In this document: positions 44,742-55,285 of the stretch, one piece after another | How the letters are laid out: each line of letters begins with the position of its first letter | How positions within the stretch are numbered: position 1 is the stretch's first letter | DNA from: Vanessa cardui | Taxonomy: Eukaryota; Arthropoda; Insecta; Lepidoptera; Nymphalidae | DNA: 64,000 nt | Reading direction: 5' to 3' | NCBI RefSeq assembly: GCF_905220365.1 | Contig: NC_061140.1 | Location: 10,356,501-10,420,500, forward strand | Translations under genes and position numbers: made by a program | The notes under the pieces: generated by a model | What the model saw: only the letters and a program-made list of their open reading frames with translations | Told to the model about the DNA's origin: nothing | The model's database searches: none

Positions 44742-45062
44742 ATTAGTAAAGTAAAAAAAGTAAATTAACAGCCTGTAAATTACCCACTGCTGGGCTAAGG
44801 CCTCCTCTCCCATTAAGGAGAGGGTTTGGAACATATTCCAGCACGTTGTTCCAATGCGGGTTGGTGGAATGCACATGTGGCTGAATTTTGATGAAATTAG
44901 ACACATGTAGGTTTCCTCACGATGTTTTCCTTCACCGCCGAGCACGAGATGAATTATAAACAGAAATTAAGCACATATAGATATAGTGATGCCTAGACCA
45001 CTTGCCTGGGTTTGAACCCGAAATCATCGATTAAGATGCACGCGTTCTAACCACTGGGCCAT
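44742..45062 (-). mobile_element. SINE-A, full length, 12-bp insertion near head
   Basis: Minus-strand copy of the ACTTTA-tail subfamily, with AGTAAATTAACAGCCTGTAA at the plus-left end. B box intact (GGTTTGAACCC on plus). Relative to other copies it carries about 10 extra bases (CTAGACCACT) beside the GCTTGCCTGG segment. Flanks share CGATACA (44735-44741 and 45063-45069). Confidence 0.88.
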
Positions 45063-45069
45063 CGATACA

Positions 45070-46079
45070 TTTGAAAGTTTAAAATTTCAATCCAATTTTC
45101 TTTATGTATTTACTGCATAGTATTATATGTAGACTTGAGTTTAGTTTAAGAACATATTGTAGAACAAATAGAAGCCGTAAAACAGTTTAATTTTCAACGA
45201 AATACGCCGCCAAACTTTCCGTGTAGTTCGATCGTGGTCTACGTGACATCCGGCAACTTACTAATGTTATAATTCATTTCACGTTTTGTTTGTTAAATTC
45301 ATAGATCTAATAGTATAAGGATACATTGTTTTACGTTACTTGATATACTCAATAGAACCGGTTAAAACCAGTTAAAACCGGTGTAATGAATTATAATATA
45401 CTAGTTTCTGCCCGCCTATTGGAGGGTAAGGGGTTTTTGAAGTTCATTGAATTTAATCAAAATCTAGACAGACAGAATTAATTTCGTATTCAAAATATTA
45501 TTATTATTTTTTTACTTAAATATAATTAATTATTGTCATTGAAAAGGATACAGTCAAATGCCATATAAAGAATTAAAAGTAATATTAATTTATATTCAAG
45601 ATTTTATTTTAGTTGGAAGATTGAATGGTAAATAAATTATTTAGTGATTAGCGGAAACTCAAAATGATATCCCTAATAATTAGCATCAATACTAATTTCA
45701 TTAATTCCTAGAACAGCCGTTACTTGGCCATTGTTTCTGATAATTTAATTGATTCTTAGAATAAAAACGTATGTGCACTCGAGTGCTGAGTTGTTTGGAT
45801 CTTAAGAACGACAGAAGGCTCAATACTGGCCTCTCGAAGTACTCAAAGGGAATCGTAGCGTCCGTTAACGCCTTCTTGAGACTGCAAGTACGGGACTGAA
45901 GATATTTTAAAAATAATAATTGAGATAACTGTGGTTTAACTGGAGTTTTAAAGTAAGTTTTTTTTGGAAGATTAACACGTTTAATTCAAATTTCTTTCAA
46001 GACTTTATCGATTTTGATGTGATTTAAACGACGTTTAGTTCTAGTTACTTCTAGCATGCTAATAATAACTAAGCCGTCA
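45070..46079. other. unassigned AT-rich DNA
   Basis: No gene or repeat apart from the phased motif cluster at 45356-45383 listed separately. Confidence 0.4.
45356..45383. promoter_or_regulatory. three AACCGGTT-like sites phased by 10 bp
   Basis: AACCGGTT (45356), AACCAGTT (45366) and AACCGGTG (45376) start exactly 10 bp apart. AACCGGTT is the known core of Grainyhead-family (CP2) binding sites. Function is inferred from the motif alone; it could also be a minisatellite seed. Confidence 0.4.
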
Positions 46080-46130
46080 AACGGACGGTTAAATTGATCA
46101 CTTGGTGGTAAGTGATCACCATCGCTTAAA
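46080..46130 (+). repeat. REP-B 5' scrap
   Basis: ATCACTTGGTGGTAAGTGAT then CACCATCGCTTAAAGAC resembles the GGCCACCTGATGGTAAGTGG region of REP-B. Confidence 0.45.
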
Positions 46131-47207
46131 GACAAAAAAGATCAAAATAGATCTCCTACAAAAAATTACTTTTGGTTCACACAGTATACATTTATACAGC
46201 AAATATTTATATCATAATCATTTTAAGTATTTCTCTTTATAAAGTGTCTGTTTAATGAAGTTTACGATACATTACAAGTTAGTAAATTTTGAGCATAATT
46301 ACGAATACAGACTTGAAGCGTGCGATGAGATGGATTAGCACAGTATAAGCGGATACATAACTAAGATCGATCTTAATTGTATTATATAAACTACTATGAC
46401 TACAGTGTACAGTAATAAATACATATATGCATATTTACACATGTATACAAAAACACACGCACACAAATACATCAAAAACAAATGCATGTTATCTGATAAT
46501 GTTCGAAGTTCTGAAATCTGTCCATTTCAAATATTTCAATAATTTTGACTACAATGGTCAACGTTTTGACTTCAAATAAAACAAAATTTTAATATTATTT
46601 TTTTCTGTTACTGCATTTTTGAATCAGTATGGTTAAGGATTAAATCGGTACTGTGTTTTTACCTCCTATAATATATTTATATTACGTTTTAAATCTAGAT
46701 ATATTGTCGCATACATTACAATACAATACATAACTTACCTATATAAAAGTTCTGTGCTTCGTCATAAATATATTATAAAATATGAAAACCGCATTAAAAT
46801 AGCTTTAGCTTATCGCGAACAAACATACATACATATAAATAATCGAACTGAGAACCTCCTTTTTTTAAGTCGATTAGGTTAAAGATCTAAATCCAATAAG
46901 CCATATGCCTTGACAGCTACTCTTGACACAACTTAAACGTCAACTACTATATTAGTGTGTGAACTTAGTAGGATACTGTAGTCTACATTATTGTGATCTC
47001 ATCTTTAACAATCTATCTAGAAATATAGATAAAGCCTTATCTCTAGTCAATAATATAATACGTAATAATATTATAATGATTTCAAACTTTATTTCTATGT
47101 AGGAGGTAATCTATATTACTGCAGATCCAATTCTAATAAATATATTATACATACTTCGTAGTTTGTCAACTGTTTAAAAAATAAGAAGCAAGATATAAAA
47201 ATAATAA
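46131..47207. other. unassigned AT-rich DNA
   Basis: Nothing recognised in about 1.1 kb; CA-rich tract around 46450-46480. Confidence 0.4.
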
Positions 47208-47216
47208 TCAATTATA

Positions 47217-47525
47217 GCTGACTTGGCCCTATGGTTAGAACGCGTTCATCTTAACCAAAGATTACGGGTTCAAACCCAGGCAAGCACCACTATATATATA
47301 TGCTTAATTTGTGTTTATAATTCATTTCGTGCTCGGCGGTGAAGGAAAGCAATGCGAGGAAACCTGCATTTGAGTAGTTAGACACATATCAAATTAGTTA
47401 ATTTCATGTGCATTCCACCAACCCGCATTGTTATGCAATATGTTCCAAACCCTCTCCTCAATGGAAGAGGAGGCCTTATCCCAGTAGTGGGAAATTTACA
47501 GGCTGTTACTTCACTTTTTTACTAT
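47217..47525 (+). mobile_element. SINE-A, full length
   Basis: The head has A-box changes (TGGCCCTATGG) but an intact B box. A local rearrangement occurs around 47370-47415, where ATTTGAGTAGTTAGACACAT replaces the usual text. Tail ACAGGCTGTTACTTCAC. A 9-bp duplication TCAATTATA lies at 47208-47216 and 47526-47534. Confidence 0.88.
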
Positions 47526-47534
47526 TCAATTATA

Positions 47535-47875
47535 TTTCCAATAATATTGATTAATGTTAATCTAATAATAATATGAATGGCTAAATTTCGGACCCTCGGC
47601 GATCGCTGGTAACATATAGTCGCTGACTCTATTAAAATTATGGACCTATATTATTGTAAATATACACAAAATTATTAATTACCAGGAAGCTAATAAAATT
47701 ATTTTGTTTATAATCTAGAAATACCAGACCAGCTTGGTTAAATTATTTCTCTGCTAGTGATACTCCGGCATATACATTTACTTTATAATACAAATAAAGT
47801 TTATAATTCCAAACTAAATTTACTTCAACATAATATTTTACAAGTTAATAATCTATATTCATAATATACATAAAT
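47535..47875. other. unassigned AT-rich DNA
   Basis: Nothing recognised. Confidence 0.4.
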
Positions 47876-48146
47876 GCCGATATGGCCCAGTGGTTAGAAC
47901 ACGTGCATCTTAACCGATGATTTCATCATCATTTCATTCATCGCGCTCGGCGGGGAAGGAAAACATCGTGAGCAAACCTGCATGAGTCTGATTTCATCGA
48001 AATTCTGCCACATGTGCATTCCGCCAACCCGTATTGGAACAGCGTGGTAGAATATGTTCCAGACCCCCTTAATGGAACTAAACATCCTTAATGGAAGAGG
48101 AGGCCTTAGCCCAGCAGTGGGAAATTTACAGGCTGTTACTTTACTG
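47876..48146 (+). mobile_element. SINE-A, B box deleted
   Basis: A box intact (TGGCCCAGTGG). After ACCGATGATTT the B box and about 60 bp are gone and CATCATCATTTCATTC leads into the body. A short duplication near 48065-48095 repeats CCTTAATGGAA. Without a B box it cannot be transcribed like its relatives. Confidence 0.87.
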
Positions 48147-48689
48147 TAGGTGTAGCGGTAAGACAACTAGGTCAGCACCGCACAGAAACATTGACGCTGT
48201 AAGAATTAATAATCATTCCATACATCGCCAATGTGCGTCGTACCTGGATTTGGAATAACTACTATAGAATATTCTTTTAATAATTGAACGACATACTACC
48301 TTTTTTACTCTGTGGTGCTAATGCTAATAGTAGGCAATTCTGAAATTTTAGCTGGAAAAGCTTTATCGGCTTACTTCAGTCAAAGTAAGTGCAAACACGT
48401 GTCATTTCTGAGTTAAATGTGGCTGTGGGGTACTTTTGTTTAGCATATACTTCAGAAGTTAGTGATGTTTGAAGGTAATGGAATATTTTTTTCCGAATGC
48501 GTAGATGAATTTCAAATTTTAAAACATAAATTACAGAATTTTGTTATTTAATTTTGTATTGATTAAATATTTTCGTAGATTAATTTACAGTTTAATTAAA
48601 ATTATTACTATAGATTCTTACCTACAAGTTTAGATTATTTAAAGTTTTTTTTTTATATAATTAAGCTGTAATTGGCTTAATTTTTTTAT
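48147..48689. other. unassigned AT-rich DNA with a possible REP-B-like scrap
   Basis: 48170-48240 (TGACGCTGTAAGAATTAATA, CCATACATCGCCAATG) resembles the middle of REP-B. The rest is unassigned. Confidence 0.4.
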
Positions 48690-48945
48690 GGTATAGGTTG
48701 GCGGACGAGCGTATGGGCCACCTGATGGTAAGTGGTCACCATCACCCATAGACAATGACGCTGTAAGAAATATTAATTATCCTTTAAATTCGTTTTAATC
48801 GTCCCTTGTGCCTGTTGTTACACTGGCTCACTCACCCTTCAAACCGGAACACAACAATACTTAGTACTGTTCATTGGCGGTAGAATTGGCGATGAGTGGT
48901 TGGTACCTACCCAGACGGGCTTGCACAAAGCCCTACCACCAAGTA
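48690..48945 (+). repeat. REP-B, internal deletion, otherwise close to consensus
   Basis: GGTATAGGTTGGCGGACGAG, GGGCCACCTGATGGTAAGTG, CCATAGACAATGACGCTGTA, CACTCACCCTTCAAACCGG, ACGGGCTTGCACAAAGCCCT, ending CCACCAAGTA. About 40 bp around the GCGCCACCAACCTT segment is altered. This copy best shows both ends. Confidence 0.9.
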
Positions 48946-49310
48946 AATAGTATAGATGATATTGTAAGTTGAATATTGAGCCTTGGTCATTGTTTCAGTG
49001 TAAGGAATCACACAATCAAAGTAATACATTAGTTTCGAAAATTTTAACATTTCTGAAATATTTAATATCCAGCGGTATTTGCCAGTCCGCTAACTTGTTT
49101 TAATTAAAAAAAAAAAAAAAAAACAACAAAAGCAACATTTTCTGATAGTTTACATTCTCGCTAAAATCATTACAAAATAACATTGTTTAAATTTAATCAT
49201 CTATGTTAGGTAAATAAATGTATGTAAACATATCAATATTGAATTTTATTTGTATAAATAAAATGAAATGAAATATTTTAAATATTTATGACAATGAATA
49301 AATATTATTG
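48946..49310. other. unassigned AT-rich DNA, poly-A tract
   Basis: Contains an A run of about 17 near 49106-49122; nothing else recognised. Confidence 0.4.
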
Positions 49311-49502
49311 GTCGTAGGGCTTTGGGTTAGTCTGTTTGGGTATGAGTAGGTAACTCATCGGGTTTTCTATCAAACATCAGTAGATAGTAGAGTTGTGTTT
49401 CGGTTTGAACGGTCAGTGATCCAGTGTTACTACAAGCATAAAGACATAACATCTTAGGTCCCAAGTTTTGTGGCACATCAGCGATGTAAGGAATGATTAA
49501 TA
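49311..49502 (-). repeat. REP-B, left part, split by a DNA transposon
   Basis: Minus-strand REP-B from GTCGTAGGGCTTTGGG through TCGGTTTGAACGGTCAGTGA to GCGATGTAAGGAATGATTAA then TA. The repeat resumes at 50451 after the transposon. Confidence 0.8.
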
Positions 49503-50450
49503 CAGTGTAAACTCCATGTAACGTCACTCGATTTAACGGCAAACTCTCTAAAGCGTCGAAATCAATTGGTTTTAGTTGGTTTAGCTTGTATTCTATACAA
49601 TGATACACTCTACATAACATCACACCCACTCTCAATAACGACAAAAATTGAGAAATAAAAATTAAGTTTTTTTCCTTTTAAGTTGCTAAAATTAGAAAAA
49701 ACTGCGCATCTGTGTACGTTCTTTTGTCGCTTTATTATTCTAGCCCTCAATAAACTCGAATGTCGGCACCACGCATTAGGAACTTTCTAAGAAATTCGTT
49801 AATTTGTTTACAAATTGGGATTGCTTGCACGTGTAGACTGTGACCATACCTAATAAGTATGAGTCATGGATTACAACGTTATCATATGTATTCTACGATT
49901 GATGAGGTGGAAACAGAACTTGAGTTTGATAGCGACGACGACCTTCCATTAACTGAATGGATTCAGCAGGTCAACATGGCAGGAAATACGGTAAATTTTC
50001 AAACCTACATCGAAGTAGACAACTGCCTGTTTACAACGGCTTCACTCACAGACATAGAAACTTTGGATTCAGTGAGAAAAAACTGAGGTTCAAGAATAAA
50101 GAGATGAAGAAGATGAGACGGATGAGCTTGAGCCTCCGCCAAGCGTTAAAGAAGTTCTGAAAGCAGCTAAATTATTGGAAAATTACTTCCTTTATATAAG
50201 ATTTAAATAAAAAAATTAAAAATATACAACAAAATTGGTCGTGCAGCAAAAGGCGTCAGACAAAAATAACAAAGTATACGCAATAGCGTTTAAATAAGAT
50301 ATATATATTTTTTGTACATAACTACTAACAATAGACTAAAATAAACTTTTTTTTCGAATTCAGATTTTTCTTCTCTTCATTTAACGACCACTCTTTATAA
50401 CGCCATAAAATGCACAGTCCCTTCAGTGTCGTTATATAGAGTTTACACTG
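49503..50450 (+). mobile_element. pogo/Tigger-like DNA transposon, internally deleted, TA target
   Basis: A 948-bp element with terminal inverted repeats: CAGTGTAAACTCCATGTAAC at the left (49503-49527 over 25 bp) and the mirror ending ATATAGAGTTTACACTG at the right (50426-50450), 22 of 25 bases matching. It is bracketed by TA at 49501-49502 and 50451-50452, the Tc1/mariner-superfamily target. Inside, only a C-terminal transposase remnant remains (49859-50210). The DDE catalytic part is missing, so it could move only with help. It inserted into a REP-B copy, which resumes after it. Confidence 0.88.
49859..50210 (+). pseudogene. Tigger-type transposase, C-terminal remnant with frameshift
   Basis: The first frame (75 codons from 49859) has an acidic DSDDDLPLTEW segment and NFQTYIEVD...SLTDIETL, typical of the region after the DDE domain in pogo/Tigger/jerky transposases. 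It stops at 50084. From 50100 another frame continues with acidic DEEDETDE, then PPPSVKEVLKAAKLLENY and a stop at 50208-50210, the usual family ending (proline, then a short helix). A frameshift plus at least one stop separates the parts. No catalytic residues remain. Confidence 0.75.
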
Positions 50451-50506
50451 TATTTCTAACAGAGCTACAATATACGGGTCGCTGTGATCACTTACTATCC
50501 CTTAGT
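50451..50506 (-). repeat. REP-B, right part after the DNA transposon
   Basis: TATTTCTAACAGAGC, GGGTCGCTGTGATCACTTAC correspond to the REP-B text TATTTCTTACAGCG...GGGTGATGGTGACCACTTAC that should follow 49502. It then ends near the target site of SINE-A 50515. Confidence 0.7.
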
Positions 50507-50514
50507 CCATTTGC

Positions 50515-50806
50515 TAAAAGTAAAAATAAACGTTACAGTCTGTAAACTCCCCTGCTGGGCTAAGGCCTCCTCTCCCATTAAGGAGAGGGTTTGGAACATA
50601 TTCCACAATGCTGTCCCAATGCACAAGTGGCAGAATTTCCATGAAATTTGACACATACAGGATTCCTCACGATGTTTTCCTTCACCGCCGAGCATGAGAT
50701 TGATTAAACACAAATTAAGCACATATAGATAGTGGTGCTTGCCTGGGTTTGAACCCGAAATCTTCGGTTAAGATGCACGCGTTATAACCACTGGACCATC
50801 TCAGCT
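50515..50806 (-). mobile_element. SINE-A, near full length
   Basis: Minus-strand copy: ACAGTCTGTAAACTCC through GCCTCCTCTCCCATTAAGGA to the head ATGGTCCAGTGGTTATAACG. About 20 bp (the CGGGTTGGTGGAATG region) is deleted. Flanks share CATTTGC (50508-50514 and 50807-50813). Confidence 0.87.
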
Positions 50807-50813
50807 CATTTGC

Positions 50814-51382
50814 AACCTAGACTATAAAATAAATATACCATTTTTTTAAATTGGCTCTATAGTTTCAGATATTACCTCCTTGAAACAAATAAATTTCTCC
50901 TTAACAATATTAGTATAGAGATTGAATTATAAGACACAACAAAGCCTTTCTATCTTTTGTTCGCCTAGTAAAGATTCTCTGTTTCCATAGAATTGAGACG
51001 CTTTATCTCTGGAAGACATGATACCAAATCGTGTCGAGAAGAAACATTGTTGCAAAGAGCTATTTATATTAAGCGACAAAATTAAAATGCATAGTTTGTA
51101 CATATTATCGATTGCGTTTATAGACTTTTTTAATTCGTCAGTTAACCATTAAAAATTGTAGATTGATTTGTTTTTGGTAACTTGTCATTAATGGCTAATT
51201 TATTAGTTATACAACAGTTTGTATTTGTCACGTTTTTTGTTTTTTAGTTCAATGTATACGGCTACATATTCTGCCACTAAAACAAACTTTGTATATAAGT
51301 TATATGTATGTTTTGCTCATTGTAAAGAGAACAGTAAGGTTATTTATGAGTAATAAAGTTCTTTAACTTTTACTTTTCTTTT
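50814..51382. other. unassigned AT-rich DNA
   Basis: Nothing recognised. Confidence 0.4.
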
Positions 51383-51648
51383 ACTTGGTGGTAGGGCTTT
51401 GTTCAAACCCGTCTGAGTAGGTACCACCCACTCATAAGTTATTCTACCGCCAAACAACAGTACTCAATATTGTTGTGTTCCGGTTTTGAAGGGTGAGTGA
51501 GCCAGTGTAACTACAGGCACAAGGGACATAACCACTTACTTCCCAAGGTTGATGGCGCATTGTAAGGATGGATGATGATGGATGGATGTTGGTGACCACT
51601 TACCATCAGGTGGCCCTTATACTCGTCCGCCAACTTATACCATAAAAA
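51383..51648 (-). repeat. REP-B with GATG-repeat patch
   Basis: Close to consensus at both ends (ACTTGGTGGTAGGGCTTTGT; CTCGTCCGCCAACTTATACC). In the middle, about 45 bp of normal text is replaced by a GATG-type short repeat (GGATGGATGATGATGGATGG at 51556-51575). Confidence 0.88.
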
Positions 51649-51654
51649 AACCTG

Positions 51655-51890
51655 AATCATTCCACTGATGGGTTTGGGTTAGGAGTTTATTCCATCACGA
51701 TTATCCAATGCGATGCACATATGGCAGATTCACATCCGACACATACAGGTTTGTTGTGTTGCGTTACGATATTTTTCTTCGCGATGATAATTTATAAACA
51801 CAAATTAAGCGGGTAAAATATTATTGTGATCAGGATTTAAGTCCGTAGTCATCGATTAAGATTCCATACACCACTGTGTCATTTCGCCTT
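51655..51890 (-). mobile_element. SINE-A, decayed
   Basis: GGTTAGGAGTTTATTCCATC, CACATATGGCAGATTC, TTTATAAACACAAATTAAGC, GATTTAAGTCCGTAGTCATC follow SINE-A minus-strand order with many changes. Confidence 0.6.
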
Positions 51891-52009
51891 CGAAATTGTT
51901 ATAAAGTAATTTCTTATAAAAACGTTTTAATTGGTCTGATAACCAAATTAATTTTGAACTGGTGATATATAATTCTTTAATTTTTATAAAAACTAATTGC
52001 AATCGATAC

Positions 52010-52137
52010 ATCCTTACGATGTTTTCCTTCAACATCGAATTCATAAACACTAATTAACCACATGAATGAAATCATTGCTTGCCCGAGTTTGAATCCACAA
52101 TCTTTGTTCGCGATTCATTTATAACCACTGGTCCAAA
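52010..52137 (-). mobile_element. SINE-A, 5' half, decayed
   Basis: CCTTACGATGTTTTCCTTCA, CATAAACACTAATTAACCAC, TTGCTTGCCCGAGTTTGAAT, ending TATAACCACTGGTCCA. It may be a separate insertion or a displaced piece of 51655. Confidence 0.6.
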
Positions 52138-52154
52138 TATAAGTAAATAATTTA

Positions 52155-52365
52155 TTAACATCACAATCATTTCCCTGATCGCTATGTAAGTACCTAAAGC
52201 ACTTGTGTTATGGAAAATCAGAAGTAACGACGGTAACACAAACACCCAAACCCAAGATAATATAGAAAACTTTTTCTACAGCGACTCGGCTGGGAATCGA
52301 ACGCGGGGCCTCGGAGTGGCGTACCCATGAAAACCGGTGTACACACTATTCGACAACGGAGGTCC
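52155..52365 (-). mobile_element. SINE-C, near full length
   Basis: Minus-strand copy with TACTTCTGATTTTCCATAAC reversed on plus at 52206-52225; B-box region GCGTTCGATTCCC. A few substitutions in the A box (TTGTCGAATAG). Confidence 0.85.
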
Positions 52366-52371
52366 AACTGA

Positions 52372-52415
52372 CGGGATTATGGCAAGAATGCCAGCAGCGT
52401 TTCCCCGTTGAATCA
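52372..52415 (-). repeat. REP-D head fragment
   Basis: GACGGGATTATGGCAAGAAT then GCCAGCAGCGTTTCCCCGTT matches 20150-20200 and the reverse of 12370-12405. Confidence 0.6.
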
Positions 52416-52744
52416 CAAATATAATAAACTGTACATATAGTCAGTATGTTCTTATGGCAATATATCGATTCTATCCTCAATGACACTCATTGGTTTCGTA
52501 TCAATAATTGTCCGATTAAACTTGTGCAATATATAACGGTAGCGATATATTGTTGACCATTAGTTACGGTATTTGCGGCTATTACTGCCGATCTTGATAG
52601 AAACACATGTCAACAATTGTGTGGGCTTTACGTGTCATTAATATAAGTGGTACGGTTATGTACGGTTCACTGACGCCGGACAATTGTTGGAAATATAAAA
52701 GATAAATTAACAATATTCTCATAGTATCTCTATTAATATCTATA
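52416..52744. other. unassigned AT-rich DNA
   Basis: Nothing recognised. Confidence 0.4.
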
Positions 52745-53045
52745 GGTATATAACAAAATTGGAATGTCTCTTTGTAATATTAAAATAACTGATTTTTAAA
52801 CATGCATGTGATATGCAAATATGAGCATGTAAATATAACAACTTTTTTTATACATTGTTGTCGGTCAGTCTGCTTGTTCCAGCTAATCTGTGGAACTGCT
52901 GTACCGATTTTAACGGGACTTTCATTATCAGATAGCTCATGTAATAAGGAGTAACTTTTAAAAGTAATAAGTTATAGTAAAATCTGAGTAAAACCTTTTT
53001 GTTAAATTTAAACGCGCCTGAAGCCGCGGACATAGCTTGTACATA
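52745..53045 (+). repeat. REP-H, fullest copy
   Basis: AAAATTGGAATGTCTCTTTG, TTCCAGCTAATCTGTGGAAC, CGATTTTAACGGGACTTTCA, CATGTAATAAGGAGTAAC, ending GCGCCTGAAGCCGCGGACAT then AGCTTGTAC. Same order as 16425-16665. Confidence 0.7.
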
Positions 53046-53427
53046 ATATTAACAATATTTAGTAGACATTTTATTTTAGATATCGGAAAACAAACAGTAC
53101 AATGACATAGATATTCTTAATAATAATATAATAAACAGAAAAATAAGTTATTTGTTTCTTGATTGGCGTATTTATTATCTCTTTAATGACACAAATAATA
53201 CTCCTTAAAGTATAAAAATGGGATCTCGTTATACATTGAGGCAGTTATCTTAACCCAACAAAGGTGCACCATTTTAACTTTTCAACGCACTATACTCAAC
53301 ATTTCAATCATCGAAATTTTAAGCTTCAACTAAGATTTTTTGACGAAAAATCCTAATAAATTTTTCATTGACCGCCAAGACGATTGTATCCACAACATCT
53401 GAATTATTATACTAGCCAGTTGACCAA
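53046..53427. other. unassigned AT-rich DNA
   Basis: Nothing recognised. Confidence 0.4.
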
Positions 53428-53578
53428 CATGTACAGTCTGTAAATTACCCACTGTTGGGCTAAAGCTACCGCTCCCATTGAGGAGAAGGTTAAGAGTACA
53501 TTCTACCACGCTGCTCCAATGCACATATTACAGAATTTATTTGAAATTGGATGCAGGTTTCCTCAGGATGTTTTCTTA
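53428..53578 (-). mobile_element. SINE-A, 3' half
   Basis: ACAGTCTGTAAATTACCCAC, GGGCTAAAGCTACCGCTCCC, TACCACGCTGCTCCAATGCA, TGCAGGTTTCCTCAGGATGT. The head-side half is missing. Confidence 0.8.
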
Positions 53579-54425
53579 ATTTATTTTTCGATTAAAAAAA
53601 ACCACAACAAGTACTGATACGATAAATGAATTAAAAAATCGTGTCGTGCGTTGTAAATGCCACGTATTAAATAAAGTGAAGCATGACAGTTTTGAGTGTA
53701 GTCCAAGATGACACACCTGTCGTCTCGCGCGGAGGGACACTGCTCGCTCGAGTACGAAATTCAATTTTCATTCTTTGTTATTTCTGTACCTTTGAAACTG
53801 ACATCATAATATTTTTGTATGCGATGTTTATTTGTTTTAACTTAATACAAACACTTGTTGAGGTAATTGTTGCTTTAGGAGTAATAATGATACGTTTTTA
53901 TGGGTGTCTGAAATGACTATGAGTAAGAATTTTACTCGCAATCCAACCTACCCAACAAATAGGTCATACCTTACTAATTAAGTAGTTACTAAACTAATTT
54001 TTTTTTCTTTATTTAGTCTATTTTTAATCTTTGTTTTCAAATTTGGAACTTAACAGATCTAAAACACATCGTGAACAAATAGGTAATTTAGGACACTTTA
54101 AAGAAACCTTCGCTTATTAATCTTATAGGACTTACTTCTTAGAATTTTCAGTAATTTTATTTTCTAAAACGGACCAAAAAAGTACACTCACACTAATTTA
54201 AGTCGACAACGGATACCCTTGATCCCTTTGGGGATAGGTCATCAATTTAGTACTAGGGATTTGTGGGATAAGGCACGATTGTGACCAAGTGATTTTGAAC
54301 ACCGCATAATATAGTGATAGAGATAAGAAAATCGTGTAAGAAGTATAAATTTAAAAGTAAAACCCATATGATGGTGTGATTTTATTTTATTGGCTTTCTA
54401 TTAAGAAAGCCACCAACTAATAAAC
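53579..54425. other. unassigned; GC-richer patch 53640-53760
   Basis: The patch (TGTCGTCTCGCGCGGAGGGA) carries overlapping 77- and 62-codon frames on opposite strands, neither of known family. A small stem GGCTTTCT/AGAAAGCC lies at 54392-54411. Confidence 0.35.
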
Positions 54426-54460
54426 TCAAACTATCAACAAAAATTTTGTTGATAGTTTGA
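54426..54460. repeat. 35-nt palindrome, 17-bp arms
   Basis: TCAAACTATCAACAAAA, one A, then its exact reverse complement. It lies 15 bp after a second stem at 54392-54411. No family match. Confidence 0.9.
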
Positions 54461-55071
54461 AGAAAAAAAATCTTGATTTTATTCATATATAGCTGAAATA
54501 TTATATAAATAAGATTATCTTACATATTAAGACCTCTTAGGGCTTTAAGATAAATAGGTGTATCTTTAATACACGATTTATTATTTCATCCAATACCTAA
54601 ATAATCTTAATATGTAGTTTATTTTTTGTAGTTTGTAGTTGGCATTTCGTTCTTTCAGAAAAATATTCTACTGCATAATTAATATGTATCGTTTATAAAT
54701 TTACAAAAGCTGTTTCAAAGTCTGATTTCTAGAAAATACTGGGTAATAAAACGGCTTCATTTCTTAGAACCAAGAAAAATAAATATTACGCTAACTTTTT
54801 CATAATCAGGAAAACTATTTATTCGCTAAGAAATACGAAACACTTGGTAACTTTGAACTCAACGTCTGCTTCGATCACCTTTTCGTTGAATATGAAAAGA
54901 AAATCAAACAGAATTAATAGGATGTAGAATTTATTCACGATGGGAAAGTATTTCAAGTCAGCGATTCTGAGAACCAGTTTGTTACGAAACTTTAACCAGT
55001 GGGTGAACCACTGCAGAACGAAGAAGACTATGAATTCATTTTTACTAAGACAAATGTTTATTTTATATTCT
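54461..55071. other. unassigned AT-rich DNA
   Basis: No gene. The 97-codon minus frame 54819-55112 runs into REP-B and is AT-rich noise as far as can be judged. Confidence 0.35.
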
Positions 55072-55285
55072 ACTTGGTTGTAGGTCGTTGTCCAAGTCTG
55101 GTTTCGTAACACAGGATATTCTACTGCCTAACAGTAATACGCAGTATTGTTTTTTCACTCGAAGAGTGATTGCACCAGTGTCACAGCAACTCTCTCACTC
55201 TGTCACTCAAGGACCATGGCATTTTACCTCCCATTGTTGGTGGAAGATTGGTGTGATGTAAGGAATGCTTATTATTTCTTACAAG
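55072..55285 (-). repeat. REP-B, diverged
   Basis: CTACTTGGTTGTAGGTCGTT, GATATTCTACTGCCTAACAG, AGAGTGATTGCACCAGTGTC, GTTGGTGGAAGATTGGTGTG, AGGAATGCTTATTATTTCTT keep the REP-B order. Confidence 0.75.

Noticed and set aside
45824..45832. TACTGGCCT, the start of the microRNA miR-193 family
   Set aside because: Following bases do not match the known mature sequence and no foldback arm is visible nearby.
53576..53916. Overlapping opposite-strand frames of 62 and 77 codons in a GC-richer patch
   Set aside because: Mutual overlap and hydrophobic low-complexity ends; no family resemblance.
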